Shown here piece after piece: positions 45,201-53,537 of a stretch of 64,000 nucleotides of DNA. Origin of the DNA: Kribbella jejuensis (GTDB taxonomy: Bacteria; Actinomycetota; Actinomycetes; Propionibacteriales; Kribbellaceae); contig NZ_VFMM01000004.1 of assembly GCF_006715085.1 (NCBI RefSeq), positions 310,001 to 374,000 of the forward strand, written 5' to 3'. The stretch's first letter is position 1. Each line of letters starts with the position of its first letter. A program made the translations under genes and the position numbers. The notes below the pieces were generated by a model. The model searched no databases and was not told the DNA's origin. It worked only from the letters and a program-made list of their open reading frames with translations.

Positions 45201-45826
45201 TTGAGCAGGTCCTTCTGGATGTCCCGCTCGATGCCGAGGCCGTGGTCCATCAGCTCGCAGTAGAAGTTCTCCTTGCCGAAGATGTCGCGGAACTCCGCGG
45301 CGGCCTCGACGGCCTCCTTGTACTGCCCGAGGCGCAGCCGGGTCTGCACCTCGCCGGAGGGGCAGCCGGTGGTGGCGATCAGGCCCTGGCCGTAGGTGTT
45401 CAGCAGCTCGCGGTCCATCCGGGGCTTGAAGTAATACCCCTCGAGGCTGGCCAGCGAGCTCATCTTGAACAGGTTGTGCATGCCGGAGGTGTTCTTCGCC
45501 AGCAGCGTCATGTGCGTGTACGCACCGGAGCCGGAGACGTCGTCGCGGCCCGAGTTCGCGTCGCCCCACTTGACCCGCTTGCGCTCGGAGCGGTGGGTGT
45601 GCGGGGTCAGGTACGCCTCGACACCGATGATCGGCTTGACGTCGTACTTCTTCGCGGTCTTCCAGAACTCGTAGGCACCGAACACGTACCCGTGGTCGGT
45701 GGTCGCGATGGCCGGCTGGCCCATCTCCTGGGCGGTCCTGAACAACTCGTCGATCCGCGCGGCGCCGTCCAGCATCGAGTACTCGGTGTGCACGTGGAGA
45801 TGCACGAAACTGTCGCTGGACGCCAT
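42278..45826 (-). CDS. dnaE: DNA polymerase III alpha subunit (DnaE1)
   Basis: The 1182-residue replicative polymerase. The PHP domain starts with FVHLHVHTEYSMLDG near residue 7; the polymerase core has the catalytic aspartates in MPDFDIDFDD near 415 and GPGRGSGAGS near 375; the helix-hairpin-helix, OB-fold (VTIGGLVTAVQRKVNKRG near 1020) and C-terminal domains follow. The length and domain order match replicative DnaE1 rather than the error-prone DnaE2. ATG 45826 has GGGAGG upstream at 11 nt. The 264-bp gap upstream (45827-46090) holds one inverted repeat. Confidence 0.97.
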   Translation of the reverse strand: MASSDSFVHLHVHTEYSMLDGAARIDELFRTAQEMGQPAIATTDHGYVFGAYEFWKTAKKYDVKPIIGVEAYLTPHTHRSERKRVKWGDANSGRDDVSGSGAYTHMTLLAKNTSGMHNLFKMSSLASLEGYYFKPRMDRELLNTYGQGLIATTGCPSGEVQTRLRLGQYKEAVEAAAEFRDIFGKENFYCELMDHGLGIERDIQKDLLKLARELGLPLVATNDLHYTKPEDATAHAALLCVQSGSTLSDPNRFKFDANEFYVKTAAEMREVWKELPEACDNTLLIAEQCDVGFTEGEGRFMPRFPCPEGHNEESWFVSEVETGLHLRYPDGIPDDVRKRTDYEIEVIVSKGYAGYFLVVADFINWAKKNGIRVGPGRGSGAGSMCAYAMKITDLDPLLHGLFFERFLNPERMSMPDFDIDFDDRRRPEVIRYVTEKYGDDRVAMIVTYGTIKAKQAIKDAGRVLDYPFAMGDRITKAMPPAVMGKDVPLSGIFDPSHKRYSEAGEFRQLYEADQDVRKIVDTARGLENLKRQWGVHAAGVIMSSEPLIELIPIMRREQDGQVITQFDYPSCETLGLVKMDFLGLRNLTIMDDAVKNIEAAHGIQIDLDKLSKDLDDKPTYDLLARGDTLGVFQFDGGPMRALLRLMKPDNFEDISASTALYRPGPMGANSHTNYALRKNGQQEISYPHPELAEALEPVLGVTYGLIVYQEQVMEIAQRLAGYSLGKADLLRRAMGKKKREVLDAEYVGFSEGMKANGYSDESIKALWDILLPFSDYAFNKAHSAAYGLVSYWTAYLKANYPAEYMAAVLTSVKDDKDKMAIYLNECRRMGIKVLPPDVNESDSNFTPVGTDIRFGLSAIRNVGVNVVAEIVAAREEKGRFTDFVDFIDKVSLPVCNKRVIESLTKAGSFDSMGHARRAVVAVHEQAVDEAIDLKRNEAHGQFDLFSMGDDDTDEGEGNSRLTVTVPEIEEWDKATKLAHERDMLGLYVSDHPLFGVEHVLTNGSDCTIGQLLADEDRPDGSRVTIGGLVTAVQRKVNKRGDIYAIVTIEDLEGSIEVMMFSSAYQLHAHLLTNDAIILMKGRVRRREDRLELSGDEVVVPDLTEGPSGPVVLTMPVNRCTPPVVDSLRDILQSHPGMTEVHLRLQARQKTTVMRIGDRFRVTPTSSLMADLKALLGPSCLAS

Positions 45827-45976
45827 GTCGACGCAGACCTCCCAGGGCGCGAGTGAGGGTGACTGGAGCAGCCTAGTCGGGCCCTGGGACAGTTTCCGAA
45901 TGGGCTCTCCGTCGAGTCCCCGACGCGCCCGGTATCCGGTCAAGGACGCCGGTCCGCGCAGCCGGATGGAACGGCA

Positions 45977-46013
45977 GACCTGGCGCCGAGCAGGGGTCTC
46001 AGGACGCCAGGTC
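45977..46013. terminator. Inverted repeat between dnaE and the LuxR-type regulator
   Basis: GACCTGGCG and CGCCAGGTC pair perfectly over a 19-nt loop. It lies downstream of the LuxR-type gene and upstream of dnaE, so it may be a terminator for the former. The rest of 45827-46090 shows nothing clear. Confidence 0.4.
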
Positions 46014-46090
46014 CGCCGGTCTGGGAGGAGCAGACCTGGTAAGCATGTCGGCCTCGCCGCCCACGGACATCGGGAGACCTACGGATTTGA

Positions 46091-48427
46091 CTACGTAGAC
46101 ACGTCGCCGGTCCGGTGCTCGGCGATCCAGCGGGCCACCTGGGCGCGGGAGTTGAAGCCGAGTTTGCCGAGGATGTGCTCGACGTGCGTCTCGGCCGTGC
46201 GCTGGGAGATGACCAGCCGGGCGGCGATCTCCCGGTTGCTCAGCCCCTCGCCGAGCAGCGCCGCGATCTCGTGCTCCCGCCGCGTCAGCCGCCCGGCCGG
46301 CCCGGACTTCGGCGCCGCCGCACGCTCCTCCCCCAGCGCGAGCGCGACGGCCCGCTCGAACGAGTACGCAGCACCCACCGCGAACGCGCCGTCGAACACC
46401 GCGTCGCCGGTCCGGGCCCGGATCCGCTGCTCGGTCATCTCGTCGAACCGGCTGTACGGCGTCGTCTCGTCGACGTGAGCGCCGCTCGACCGCCAGACCG
46501 CACGGGACGCGCCCATCAGCCGGGCCGCGCGCTCGTCCGGCGCCGCCGAGCCGGCGCACCAGGACAAGGCCTGGACACAGAAGCCGATCCCGGTCCGGTC
46601 GTTCAGCGGCATCCACAGCCGGATGGCTTCCCGGAACGAGCGGGTCGCCTCCTCGCACTGATCGTGGTCGCGCCACTGCACGATGCCGACCGCCCACAGC
46701 GCATACGCCTTCGAGGAGTCCGCGCCGCGGGCCGACGCCAGCTCCAGCGCCTGCCGGCTGAATTCCTCGACCCGCGGGTCACCCGAGAAGAACGTTGCTG
46801 CCGACAACAGAATCAATACGTCGAACTGACCCAGCTCGTCGCCGACCGCGCGGAAGCCGGCCAGCCCGCGCTCCAGTATCCCGACGGCCGCCGCCAGCTC
46901 GCCCTGGTAGATCAGGGCGTGGCCCGACACCTCGGCGATGCGGGCCCGGAGCCGGTCGTCGTCGTACCGCTCAGCCAGTTCCTTGCACTCGGCCAGCAAG
47001 GTCGCGAGCTGTCCGGCCTCGCCGAGGAACATCGCCAGATAGCTACCCGCCCACAGACCGAGCGCCCGCACCTCGGTCTGCTCGGGCGCGGCGTCGAGCG
47101 CTCGGCTGAGATAGCGGTGCCCCTCGCGGAGGTAGCCGGCGAACCAGAAGTTCCAGATCGGCGCCGCGATCTCCAGGGCGGCAGCCGCCTCCCCCGGCTC
47201 CGCCAGGCAGAAGTCGAGGGCCGCCCGGAGATTGTCGTGCTCGCGGCGCAGTTGGATGTACCAGTCGGACTGCCGCGGCCCGAAGCTCTCGGCGGCCCAT
47301 CGCGCGGCCAGCTCCCGGTAGTAGTCGCGATGCCGGAACTGGAACTCGCGGGTGCGGCCCGCCTCGGCGAGCCGCATCCCGCCGTACTGGCTGATGGTGG
47401 AGAGCATGTCGTACCACGCGACGGTGTGGCTGGTGGCCATGGTGCGCGTGATGATCGACTTGTTCATCAGGCCGGCGACCAGGTCGAGTACGTGGTCGCG
47501 CGGGATGCCGTCGCCCGAGCACACCTGTTCGGCACCGTCGAGATCGAAGCCGCCGGAGAACACCGAGAGCCGTTCCCACAGCAGTCGTTCGGCCGGCGAG
47601 CACAGGTCGTAGCTCCACTCGACGGCGGCCTCGAGCGCCTGCTGTCGCGGCGGTGCCGCACGCCGGCCGGCGGCGAGCAGCCGGAACCGGTCGTCGAGCC
47701 GATCGAGGATCTGCGGCAGCGACAGCGTCCGCATCCACACCGCCGCGAGCTCCAGAGCCAGCGGGATGCCGTCCAGCCGCCGGCAGACCTCGACCACCTG
47801 GCACCGGTTGGTGTCGTCGATCCGGAACTCGGGCAGCACCGACCGCACGCGATCCGTGAACAGCACGAGCGATTCGTACTGGTCGGTGTCCTGGCCGGTG
47901 CCGTCGCCAGGAGCCTCCGCGGGCGGCGTCGACAGCGGAGGCACCGGCAGCACCTGCTCGCCTTCGACACCCAGCACGTGCCGGCTGGTGACGAGGATGC
48001 GCAACCCAGGCGCGGCCGCAAGAAGTTTCCCGACGAGTACGGCGCAAGCCTCGGCAAGGTGCTCACAGTTGTCGAGCACGAGCAACAGCTGCTTGTCCTC
48101 CAGGTACTCCGCCAGATCAGCGGTCGGATCGGCCGACACCTGGCTCAGTTCGAGCGCTTCGGCCAGCGTGAGCCCCAGCAGTGCCGGGTCGCGCAGCGCG
48201 GCCAGTTCGACCAAGCACACGCCGTCGGTGAAGGTGCGCCGTACCTCTGCGGCCATCCGCAGCGCCAGCCGGGTCTTGCCGACCCCGCCGACGCCGAGCA
48301 GGGTCAGCAGGCGGCTGCCGGCCAGCAACCGCCTGGTGTCCGCCAGCTCACGCCGCCGTCCGACGAAACTCGTCACCTCGGCCGGCAGCCGCCCCTTGCC
48401 TGCTGCCGCGGGCCTGGCCTCGCCCAT
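46091..48427 (-). CDS. Large ATPase-type LuxR transcriptional regulator
   Basis: A 778-residue regulator of the AfsR/STAND-like group. The NB-ARC-type ATPase part has FVGRRRELADTRRLL, Walker A GVGGVGKTRLA near residue 46 and Walker B LLLVLDNCEH near 118. The middle consists of helical TPR-like repeats (residues about 380-660). The C-terminal LuxR helix-turn-helix is LTRREHEIAALLGEGLSNRE near 715. ATG 48427 has TACGCT 5 nt upstream (leaderless type). It is divergent from the HD-GYP/LuxR gene, 86 bp away, so the two may cross-regulate. The ligand and targets are unknown. Confidence 0.92.
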   Translation of the reverse strand: MGEARPAAAGKGRLPAEVTSFVGRRRELADTRRLLAGSRLLTLLGVGGVGKTRLALRMAAEVRRTFTDGVCLVELAALRDPALLGLTLAEALELSQVSADPTADLAEYLEDKQLLLVLDNCEHLAEACAVLVGKLLAAAPGLRILVTSRHVLGVEGEQVLPVPPLSTPPAEAPGDGTGQDTDQYESLVLFTDRVRSVLPEFRIDDTNRCQVVEVCRRLDGIPLALELAAVWMRTLSLPQILDRLDDRFRLLAAGRRAAPPRQQALEAAVEWSYDLCSPAERLLWERLSVFSGGFDLDGAEQVCSGDGIPRDHVLDLVAGLMNKSIITRTMATSHTVAWYDMLSTISQYGGMRLAEAGRTREFQFRHRDYYRELAARWAAESFGPRQSDWYIQLRREHDNLRAALDFCLAEPGEAAAALEIAAPIWNFWFAGYLREGHRYLSRALDAAPEQTEVRALGLWAGSYLAMFLGEAGQLATLLAECKELAERYDDDRLRARIAEVSGHALIYQGELAAAVGILERGLAGFRAVGDELGQFDVLILLSAATFFSGDPRVEEFSRQALELASARGADSSKAYALWAVGIVQWRDHDQCEEATRSFREAIRLWMPLNDRTGIGFCVQALSWCAGSAAPDERAARLMGASRAVWRSSGAHVDETTPYSRFDEMTEQRIRARTGDAVFDGAFAVGAAYSFERAVALALGEERAAAPKSGPAGRLTRREHEIAALLGEGLSNREIAARLVISQRTAETHVEHILGKLGFNSRAQVARWIAEHRTGDVST

Positions 48428-48432
48428 GCCTC

Positions 48433-48438
48433 AGCGTA
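48433..48438 (-). promoter_or_regulatory. -10 box of the large LuxR-type gene
   Basis: TACGCT lies 5 nt before ATG 48427 on the minus strand. The intervening GAGGC could instead act as a weak ribosome site. Confidence 0.4.
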
Positions 48439-48513
48439 CGGCCGGATGCGGCGGCCGGTGCGCTTCGACGGCAACTATTCCGAACTCGATCGGGTTCGGC
48501 GCACACTCGGGAC

Positions 48514-50084
48514 ATGGGTGGCGTACCCGGCAGCGTCAGGATCGCCGAGCTGGTGGCGACCTTGTCGTACGCCGCCGACCTCGGGCTCGGCCAGCCGCTG
48601 GAGCACTGCCTGCGCCAGACCGTGATCGCGCTCCGCCTCGCCGACCTGACCGGAGCGGACCCCGCCGACCGCGCTGCGACGTACTACCTCGGCCTGCTGA
48701 TGAACGCCTACTGTCACGCGGACGCCGCCGAGCAGTCGCAGTGGTTCGGTGACGACATCTCCTTCAAGGCAGACAGCTACGAGATGCTCGGGATGAGCAC
48801 GGTCCAGACCGCGGCGTTTCTGCTGCGGCGCGTGGCCTCGCACGGCACCGCGTGGCAGCGGGTACGTCGGGTGGCCGTCTTCCCGCTCGCTGGTCAGCGG
48901 ACCGTCGAGTCGTGGCTGACCACTCACGCCCTGCTCGGCAGCCGCTTCGCGGAGAGCGTCGGCCTGGGTGCGGCGACTGTCACCTCGCTGCAGCAGGCGT
49001 ACGAACAGTGGGACGGCAAGGGAACGCCGCGGCACCTGCGTGGGACGTCCATCGCGCTCCCCTCCCGGCTGGTGCAGTTCGCCGGGCCGATCGAGGTGGT
49101 CAGCCGACGGCACGGCGTCGACCGTGCCGTCGAGACAGCGCAGCGGCATGCCGGGACGCTCTACGACCCCGACGTCGTCACCGCGTTCGCCGACCACGCC
49201 GACGCCGTACTCGACGATCTCCAGACCGCTGCCGGCTGGGACGCCGTACTCGCGCTCGAGCCCGGTCCGATCCGCAGCGTCGCCGGGGACGCGCTCGACG
49301 AGGTACTGGCGGCAATGGCCGATCTCGTCGACATCAAGTCGCCGTGCTCGGCCGGTCACTCGCGCGGCGTGGCCAACCTCGCGGCCAAGGCCGGGCAGCT
49401 GTCGGGCCTGCCGCCGGCCGAGCAGCGTGAGCTGTTCCGCGCCGGCCTGCTGCACGACCTGGGCCGGCTGGGGATCGCGAACTCCATCTGGGACCGGCGC
49501 GGACCACTCGGCGACCTGGAGCGGGAACGGACCCGGCTGCACCCCTACCTGACCGACCGGATGCTGCGCCGCGTCGGCGCGCTGTCCCGCAGTCGCGACA
49601 TCGCCGCGAACCACCACGAACGGCTCGACGGCTCCGGCTATCCCCGCGGCCTGACCGCCGCTGCTCTGACACCGGCCGATCGTCTGTTGGCGGCAGCGAC
49701 GCGTACCACGCGATGCTCGAACCGCGGCCGTACCGCCCGGCGCTGAGTGCCGACACCGCTGCCGGGCGGCTGCGGGACGACGTACGAGCCGGACGGCTGG
49801 ACGGCGACGCGGTCAACGCCGTACTCCGTGCTGCGGGTCTGCGAACTCAGGTACGGCGCGAACAGCCGGCCGGGCTGACCTCTCGCGAGCTGGAGGTCCT
49901 TGCACTGCTGGCCCGCGGGCAGACGAACAAGCAGATCGCCCGGGAACTCGGTGTGGCACCCAAGACCGTGTCCAACCACGTCGAGCACGTCTACACGAAG
50001 CTGGGTGTCGGGAGTCGTGCTGCGGCGACCCTGTTCGCGGCACGGCACGGACTGCTCGGGGGCTTCGAGGCGGACGGTCAGTGA
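48514..50084 (+). pseudogene. HD-GYP domain / LuxR-type regulator, interrupted by a frameshift
   Basis: Two frames join into one protein of about 523 residues. The first frame (48514-49746) carries an N-terminal region of unknown fold and an HD-GYP-like phosphohydrolase domain: HDLGRLG near residue 320 and NHHERLDGSGYPRG near 370. It then reads into 17 unrelated residues and stops. The other frame continues the domain exactly (DAYHAMLEPRPYRPALSADT from 49698) and adds a LuxR helix-turn-helix (LTSRELEVLALLARGQTNKQ) to 50084. One base appears to be missing near 49697, within GCAGCGAC. It may be a true mutation, a sequencing error or, less likely, a programmed shift. Confidence 0.85.
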
Positions 50085-50770
50085 CCCGCGGCCAGCGTGG
50101 CTGTTCGCAGTGGTCTGCTCTGCAACTGCAGCATCCGCCAGGCGAGTAGTGCGACACCGGACGAGACCAGCGCGGCAGCACCGCGTTGCGTCCAGCCCTG
50201 GATCGCCGTACCCGAGGTCACGCCGGTGATGAGCAGCAGTGCGATCACCGCGAAGCCTGCAATGCGTGTCGGACGTGCCAGGTCTTGCCAGCCGTCGACC
50301 TGTCGCATCCTGCGGGACAGCACGAACGGCGCGGCGATCGTGGCGAGCGCCGCGATCACGAAGGACAGGAGATGCACCTTGGCGTGCCAGGATCCGAACG
50401 CGTCGGCGGGCGAGCACCCGGCGTCCGCGGCCCGGCAGTCGAGCCGGAAGAACGCGTCGCTCAGTCCGTCCCAGCCGGGGAGCGACAATGCGAGCAGCCA
50501 CGGCCCGATCGATCCGCGGCCGTCCTGGGTCCGCAGGGCCGGGCGGAGCGCGAGCAGCGCGAAGGCGATGGTCGCTGCTCCGGGGAGGCCGGTGCCGAGG
50601 CGGGCCAGCGTCGCGTGGTGGGCCGTCAGCGCGGTCAGGTCGCTGATGTCGTGGCGGCCGGCGTCGTACCCGTGGCCTTCGAGCGCGCCGAGGATCGCCC
50701 ATCCGGCGACGAACAACGGTTGCGCGGCGACGGCCGCGGCAGCGAGTCCTGTGGTGAGGTGTCTGTTCAT
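50078..50770 (-). CDS. DUF998-family membrane protein
   Basis: A 230-residue integral membrane protein with about six helices. GYDAGRHDISDLTALTAHHA and DAFFRLDCRAADAGCSPADA resemble the DUF998 family. Its function is unknown; some relatives lie in secondary-metabolism or stress clusters. ATG 50770 was selected because it begins the basic-then-hydrophobic N-terminus; there is no clear ribosome site. It overlaps the end of the HD-GYP/LuxR gene by 7 bp, convergently. Confidence 0.82.
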   Translation of the reverse strand: MNRHLTTGLAAAAVAAQPLFVAGWAILGALEGHGYDAGRHDISDLTALTAHHATLARLGTGLPGAATIAFALLALRPALRTQDGRGSIGPWLLALSLPGWDGLSDAFFRLDCRAADAGCSPADAFGSWHAKVHLLSFVIAALATIAAPFVLSRRMRQVDGWQDLARPTRIAGFAVIALLLITGVTSGTAIQGWTQRGAAALVSSGVALLAWRMLQLQSRPLRTATLAAGH

Positions 50771-50825
50771 GCCGGCAGCGTCTCGCCGGACCGCTCCGGC
50801 AACATGAGGCATTCACCCCATCGGA

Positions 50826-51770
50826 TCAGACCGCGTCGACCAGGAGATCCAGGGCGTGGTCGAGGTCTTCGGGGTACTGCGAGGTGAACTCGACGTACTC
50901 GCCGGTGCCCGGGTGGGTGAAGCCGAGGCGCATTGCGTGCAGCCACTGGCGGGTGAGGCCGAGGCGTTCCGCGAGCACCGGGTCGGCACCGTACGTCAGG
51001 TCACCGCAGCACGGGTGCCCGATCGCGGACATGTGCACACGGATCTGGTGTGTCCGGCCGGTCTCGAGGGTGATCTCGAGCAGAGTCGCGTACCGGAAAG
51101 CCTCGAGGGTCTCGTAGTGCGTGACACTGGGCTTGCCGCCGGCCACCACGCCGAACTTGTAGTCGTGGTGCGGGTGCCGGTCGATCGGCGCGTCGACCGT
51201 GCCGGTGAACGGATCGGGGTGACCCTGGACGAGTGCGTGGTAGATCTTCTTCACCGTGCGCTCCTTGAAGGCGCGCTTCAGCACGGTGTACGCGTACTCG
51301 GTCTTCGCGACCACCATCAGCCCGGACGTGCCGACGTCCAGGCGGTGCACGATGCCCTTGCGCTCGGCGGCGCCGCTGGTGGAGATGCTGAACCCGGCTC
51401 CGGCCAGGTGGCCGATCACCGTCGGACCGGTCCAGCCCGGTGAGGGGTGCGCGGCGACGCCGACGGGTTTGTCGACGACCACGATCTCGTCGTCGTCGTA
51501 CACGATCCGCAGGTTGTCCACGGTCTCCGGGACCACGGTCACCTCGGACGGCGGCGGGGGCAGCTCGACGTCGAGCAGTACGCCGGCGGCGACCCGGGAC
51601 GACTTCGGTGCCGGTACGCCGTCCACCTGGACCAGACCGGACTCGATCAGCTCGGCCGCCTTCGTCCGGGACACGCCGAACAGCCGGGACAGTGCCGCGT
51701 CCAGCCGCTCCCCCGCGAGACCGTCCGGCACGATGACGGTCCGGGCTGTCCCAGATGGTCCCGATGTCAC
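50826..51770 (-). CDS. rluD: RluA-family 23S rRNA pseudouridine synthase
   Basis: A 314-residue enzyme with an N-terminal S4 RNA-binding domain (RLDAALSRLFGVSRTKAAEL near residue 22) and a catalytic domain whose aspartate is in HRLDVGTSGLMVVAK near 142; the GRTHQIRVHM block is near 215. The position after lspA matches RluD-like proteins, but the exact uridine modified is unproven. GTG 51770 overlaps the lspA stop by 4 bp (GTGA). Confidence 0.93.
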   Translation of the reverse strand: MTSGPSGTARTVIVPDGLAGERLDAALSRLFGVSRTKAAELIESGLVQVDGVPAPKSSRVAAGVLLDVELPPPPSEVTVVPETVDNLRIVYDDDEIVVVDKPVGVAAHPSPGWTGPTVIGHLAGAGFSISTSGAAERKGIVHRLDVGTSGLMVVAKTEYAYTVLKRAFKERTVKKIYHALVQGHPDPFTGTVDAPIDRHPHHDYKFGVVAGGKPSVTHYETLEAFRYATLLEITLETGRTHQIRVHMSAIGHPCCGDLTYGADPVLAERLGLTRQWLHAMRLGFTHPGTGEYVEFTSQYPEDLDHALDLLVDAV

Positions 51771-52513
51771 CGCCGCTGCTCCCGGGTGCCGTCGAGCTTG
51801 ATCCCGCGCAGGGTCTGGATGACGAGCAGGATCGCGGCCGAGCTCACGGCCATGTCCGCGACGTTGAAGATCGCCCAGTGCGGCGTCTGCAGGAAGTCCA
51901 CCACGTGCCCGTGGAACGGGGACGGCTCACGGAAGATCCGGTCCAGGATGTTCCCGACGGCACCGCCGAACAGCAACCCGAACGCCACCGACCAGCCGGC
52001 CGAACCGAGCTTGCGGGACAGGTAGACCACCCCGACCGCGACGACGATCTGGATCGCGCTGATGTACGGCGTGTAACCGACACCCAGACTGAACGCGGCG
52101 CCCGGGTTCCGGATCAGGTTGAACTTCAGCAGACTCCCGATCACGTTGACGGGCTCCCCCGGCGTCAGATGCGCCAGCGCAAGCGCCTTCGTCAACTGAT
52201 CGAGGAACAACACCACCAACCCAACCCCACCGAACAGCACAGTCCACTTCCACGACCGCCCACCCCCGGCCTCGCCGCCGTTGGCGGCGACATCGGCCGA
52301 GGAGGCGGAGGAGCCGGAGCCATCAATCCCACCCGGCGACTCGGCCTCGCCGCCTTCGGCGACATCGGCCCCGGAAGGCGATCCGAGGCTCGCGCCGGGT
52401 GGGGACGACAGCGAACCGGCCGACGGGTTGTCGGCCGGCTCAGGGGTGGCTGGTTCGTCCGCCTCGCTTGGCGGGGCGGGGTTGTTCAGCGGCGTTCCTG
52501 GCGTTCTTTGCAT
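51767..52513 (-). CDS. lspA: Lipoprotein signal peptidase (signal peptidase II)
   Basis: A 248-residue aspartic protease that removes lipoprotein signal peptides. Four membrane helices occupy the last 160 residues; the catalytic aspartates are in GNILDRIF and IFNVADMAVS near residues 190-220. The first 85 residues are an unusual Ser/Gly/Pro/Ala-rich acidic extension before helix 1 (KWTVLFGGVGLVVLFLDQ). No ribosome site supports ATG 52513, which lies inside the end of the preceding traR gene, so translation is probably coupled. A start nearer helix 1 cannot be excluded. Confidence 0.92.
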   Translation of the reverse strand: MQRTPGTPLNNPAPPSEADEPATPEPADNPSAGSLSSPPGASLGSPSGADVAEGGEAESPGGIDGSGSSASSADVAANGGEAGGGRSWKWTVLFGGVGLVVLFLDQLTKALALAHLTPGEPVNVIGSLLKFNLIRNPGAAFSLGVGYTPYISAIQIVVAVGVVYLSRKLGSAGWSVAFGLLFGGAVGNILDRIFREPSPFHGHVVDFLQTPHWAIFNVADMAVSSAAILLVIQTLRGIKLDGTREQRR

Positions 52514-53193
52514 GAGACACACAGTGTCGCACGCGGGAACGCCTGCAGCCGACCCTTGCCGATCGCGTTGCCGCAGTTCTCGCAGACGCCGTACGTGCCG
52601 TCGTCGATCCGGGTCAGCGCGAACTCGATCTGGTTCAGCATGTCGCGGGCGTTGTTCGCCAGCGTCAGCTCGTGGTACCGCTCGAGGGTGGTGGAGCCGA
52701 CGTCCGCCTGGTCGTTGCCGGCGCCGTCGCTGCCGTCGCGGAACAGGCCGACGATCTCCTGCTCGGCCTCGCGGATCTCCTCCTTGAGGTGCTCGACCTC
52801 ACCCTCCAGCTCGGCCCGCAGCTCGGCGAGCTCCGCGGCGGTCCACGGATCCTCGCCCGGCTTCACCTTGAAGCTCTCGGCCGTGTGTGCCGCGGACTTG
52901 GCCGGCGCCGTCGCCGGGGTCCTGTTCTCGTTCGTCTTCATGGCCACCCTCTTCGTCTGAGCTTTCTTGGCAGGGCTCTTCGCCGCCGTGCTTTTCGCCG
53001 CGGTGGTCGCTGAAGTCGCTGCCGACTTCTTCACCGCGGTGGTCTTCTTGGCCGGCGAGGTCTTCGCCGGGCTTTTCCGGGCCGCTGTCTTCTGAACCGG
53101 CTCGGCTTTCTTGGCGGCACTGTGTTCGGCGGCACTCTTCTTGGCCGCGGCGGTGCGTTGGGGGGCGGACTTCTTGGGTGCCGATGTAGCCAT
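52486..53193 (-). CDS. TraR/DksA-type C4 zinc-finger protein with histone-H1-like tail
   Basis: A 235-residue protein. Residues 115-235 are a TraR/DksA-like module: a coiled coil (ELAELRAELEGEVEHLKEEI) and a four-cysteine finger (CENCGNAIGKGRL then CVSCKERQ). DksA-type proteins act through the polymerase secondary channel. The first 85 residues are a Lys/Ala/Ser/Pro-rich tail (KKSAPQRTAAAKKSAAEHSA and KSPAK repeats) like bacterial or eukaryotic H1 tails, likely to bind DNA. AGGGGGT is 9 nt before the ATG. It overlaps lspA by 28 bp. Confidence 0.88.
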   Translation of the reverse strand: MATSAPKKSAPQRTAAAKKSAAEHSAAKKAEPVQKTAARKSPAKTSPAKKTTAVKKSAATSATTAAKSTAAKSPAKKAQTKRVAMKTNENRTPATAPAKSAAHTAESFKVKPGEDPWTAAELAELRAELEGEVEHLKEEIREAEQEIVGLFRDGSDGAGNDQADVGSTTLERYHELTLANNARDMLNQIEFALTRIDDGTYGVCENCGNAIGKGRLQAFPRATLCVSCKERQERR

Positions 53194-53243
53194 GGTCAGC
53201 TACCCCCTGCCTTCGTCGGAGACTGGAGCGGACTGGTCGCAAG

Positions 53244-53249
53244 ACCTTA
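53244..53249 (-). promoter_or_regulatory. Possible traR -10 box
   Basis: TAAGGT on the minus strand lies 50 bp upstream of the traR start. The rest of 53194-53510, about 260 bp, shows no gene and no clear structure. Confidence 0.3.
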
Positions 53250-53511
53250 GGACACGTGCCCATTACGTGCCAGCCTGACGCGCAGACCGTGGACATAAGG
53301 TAGTCGGTTCTTCAAGTCCGCTCGATGTTCCCAACGTCACAACCGTGTTGCAGACATCACTGTCCGTAACACTTCCCAGGTCAGGCCACTAGTCGCTCGA
53401 GCCGTCCCCGGACCTCGTTCTCCTCCCCACCTCGGCCGCCGAGAGAATTCTGCTGGCCGACTTCGTGCCGCACCACCGATTAACGATTCGTAGTCGCCTG
53501 GTACAACGCCG

Positions 53512-53517
53512 TACACT
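53512..53517 (+). promoter_or_regulatory. ileS leader promoter (-10 box)
   Basis: TACACT lies about 28 nt before the specifier hairpin of the T-box, so transcription would begin near 53524 and give a leader of about 207 nt. Confidence 0.5.
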
Positions 53518-53537
53518 GACGACCGAGAACCGCAAGG

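Noticed and set aside
42620..45856. A 1078-codon plus-strand open frame opposite dnaE
   Set aside because: The sequence is low complexity (Val/Asp/Arg/His) and antisense to an intact dnaE.
45827..46090. A tRNA or small RNA gene between dnaE and the regulator
   Set aside because: The only structure is a 9-bp stem with a 19-nt loop; no cloverleaf, no T-loop consensus and no promoter were found.
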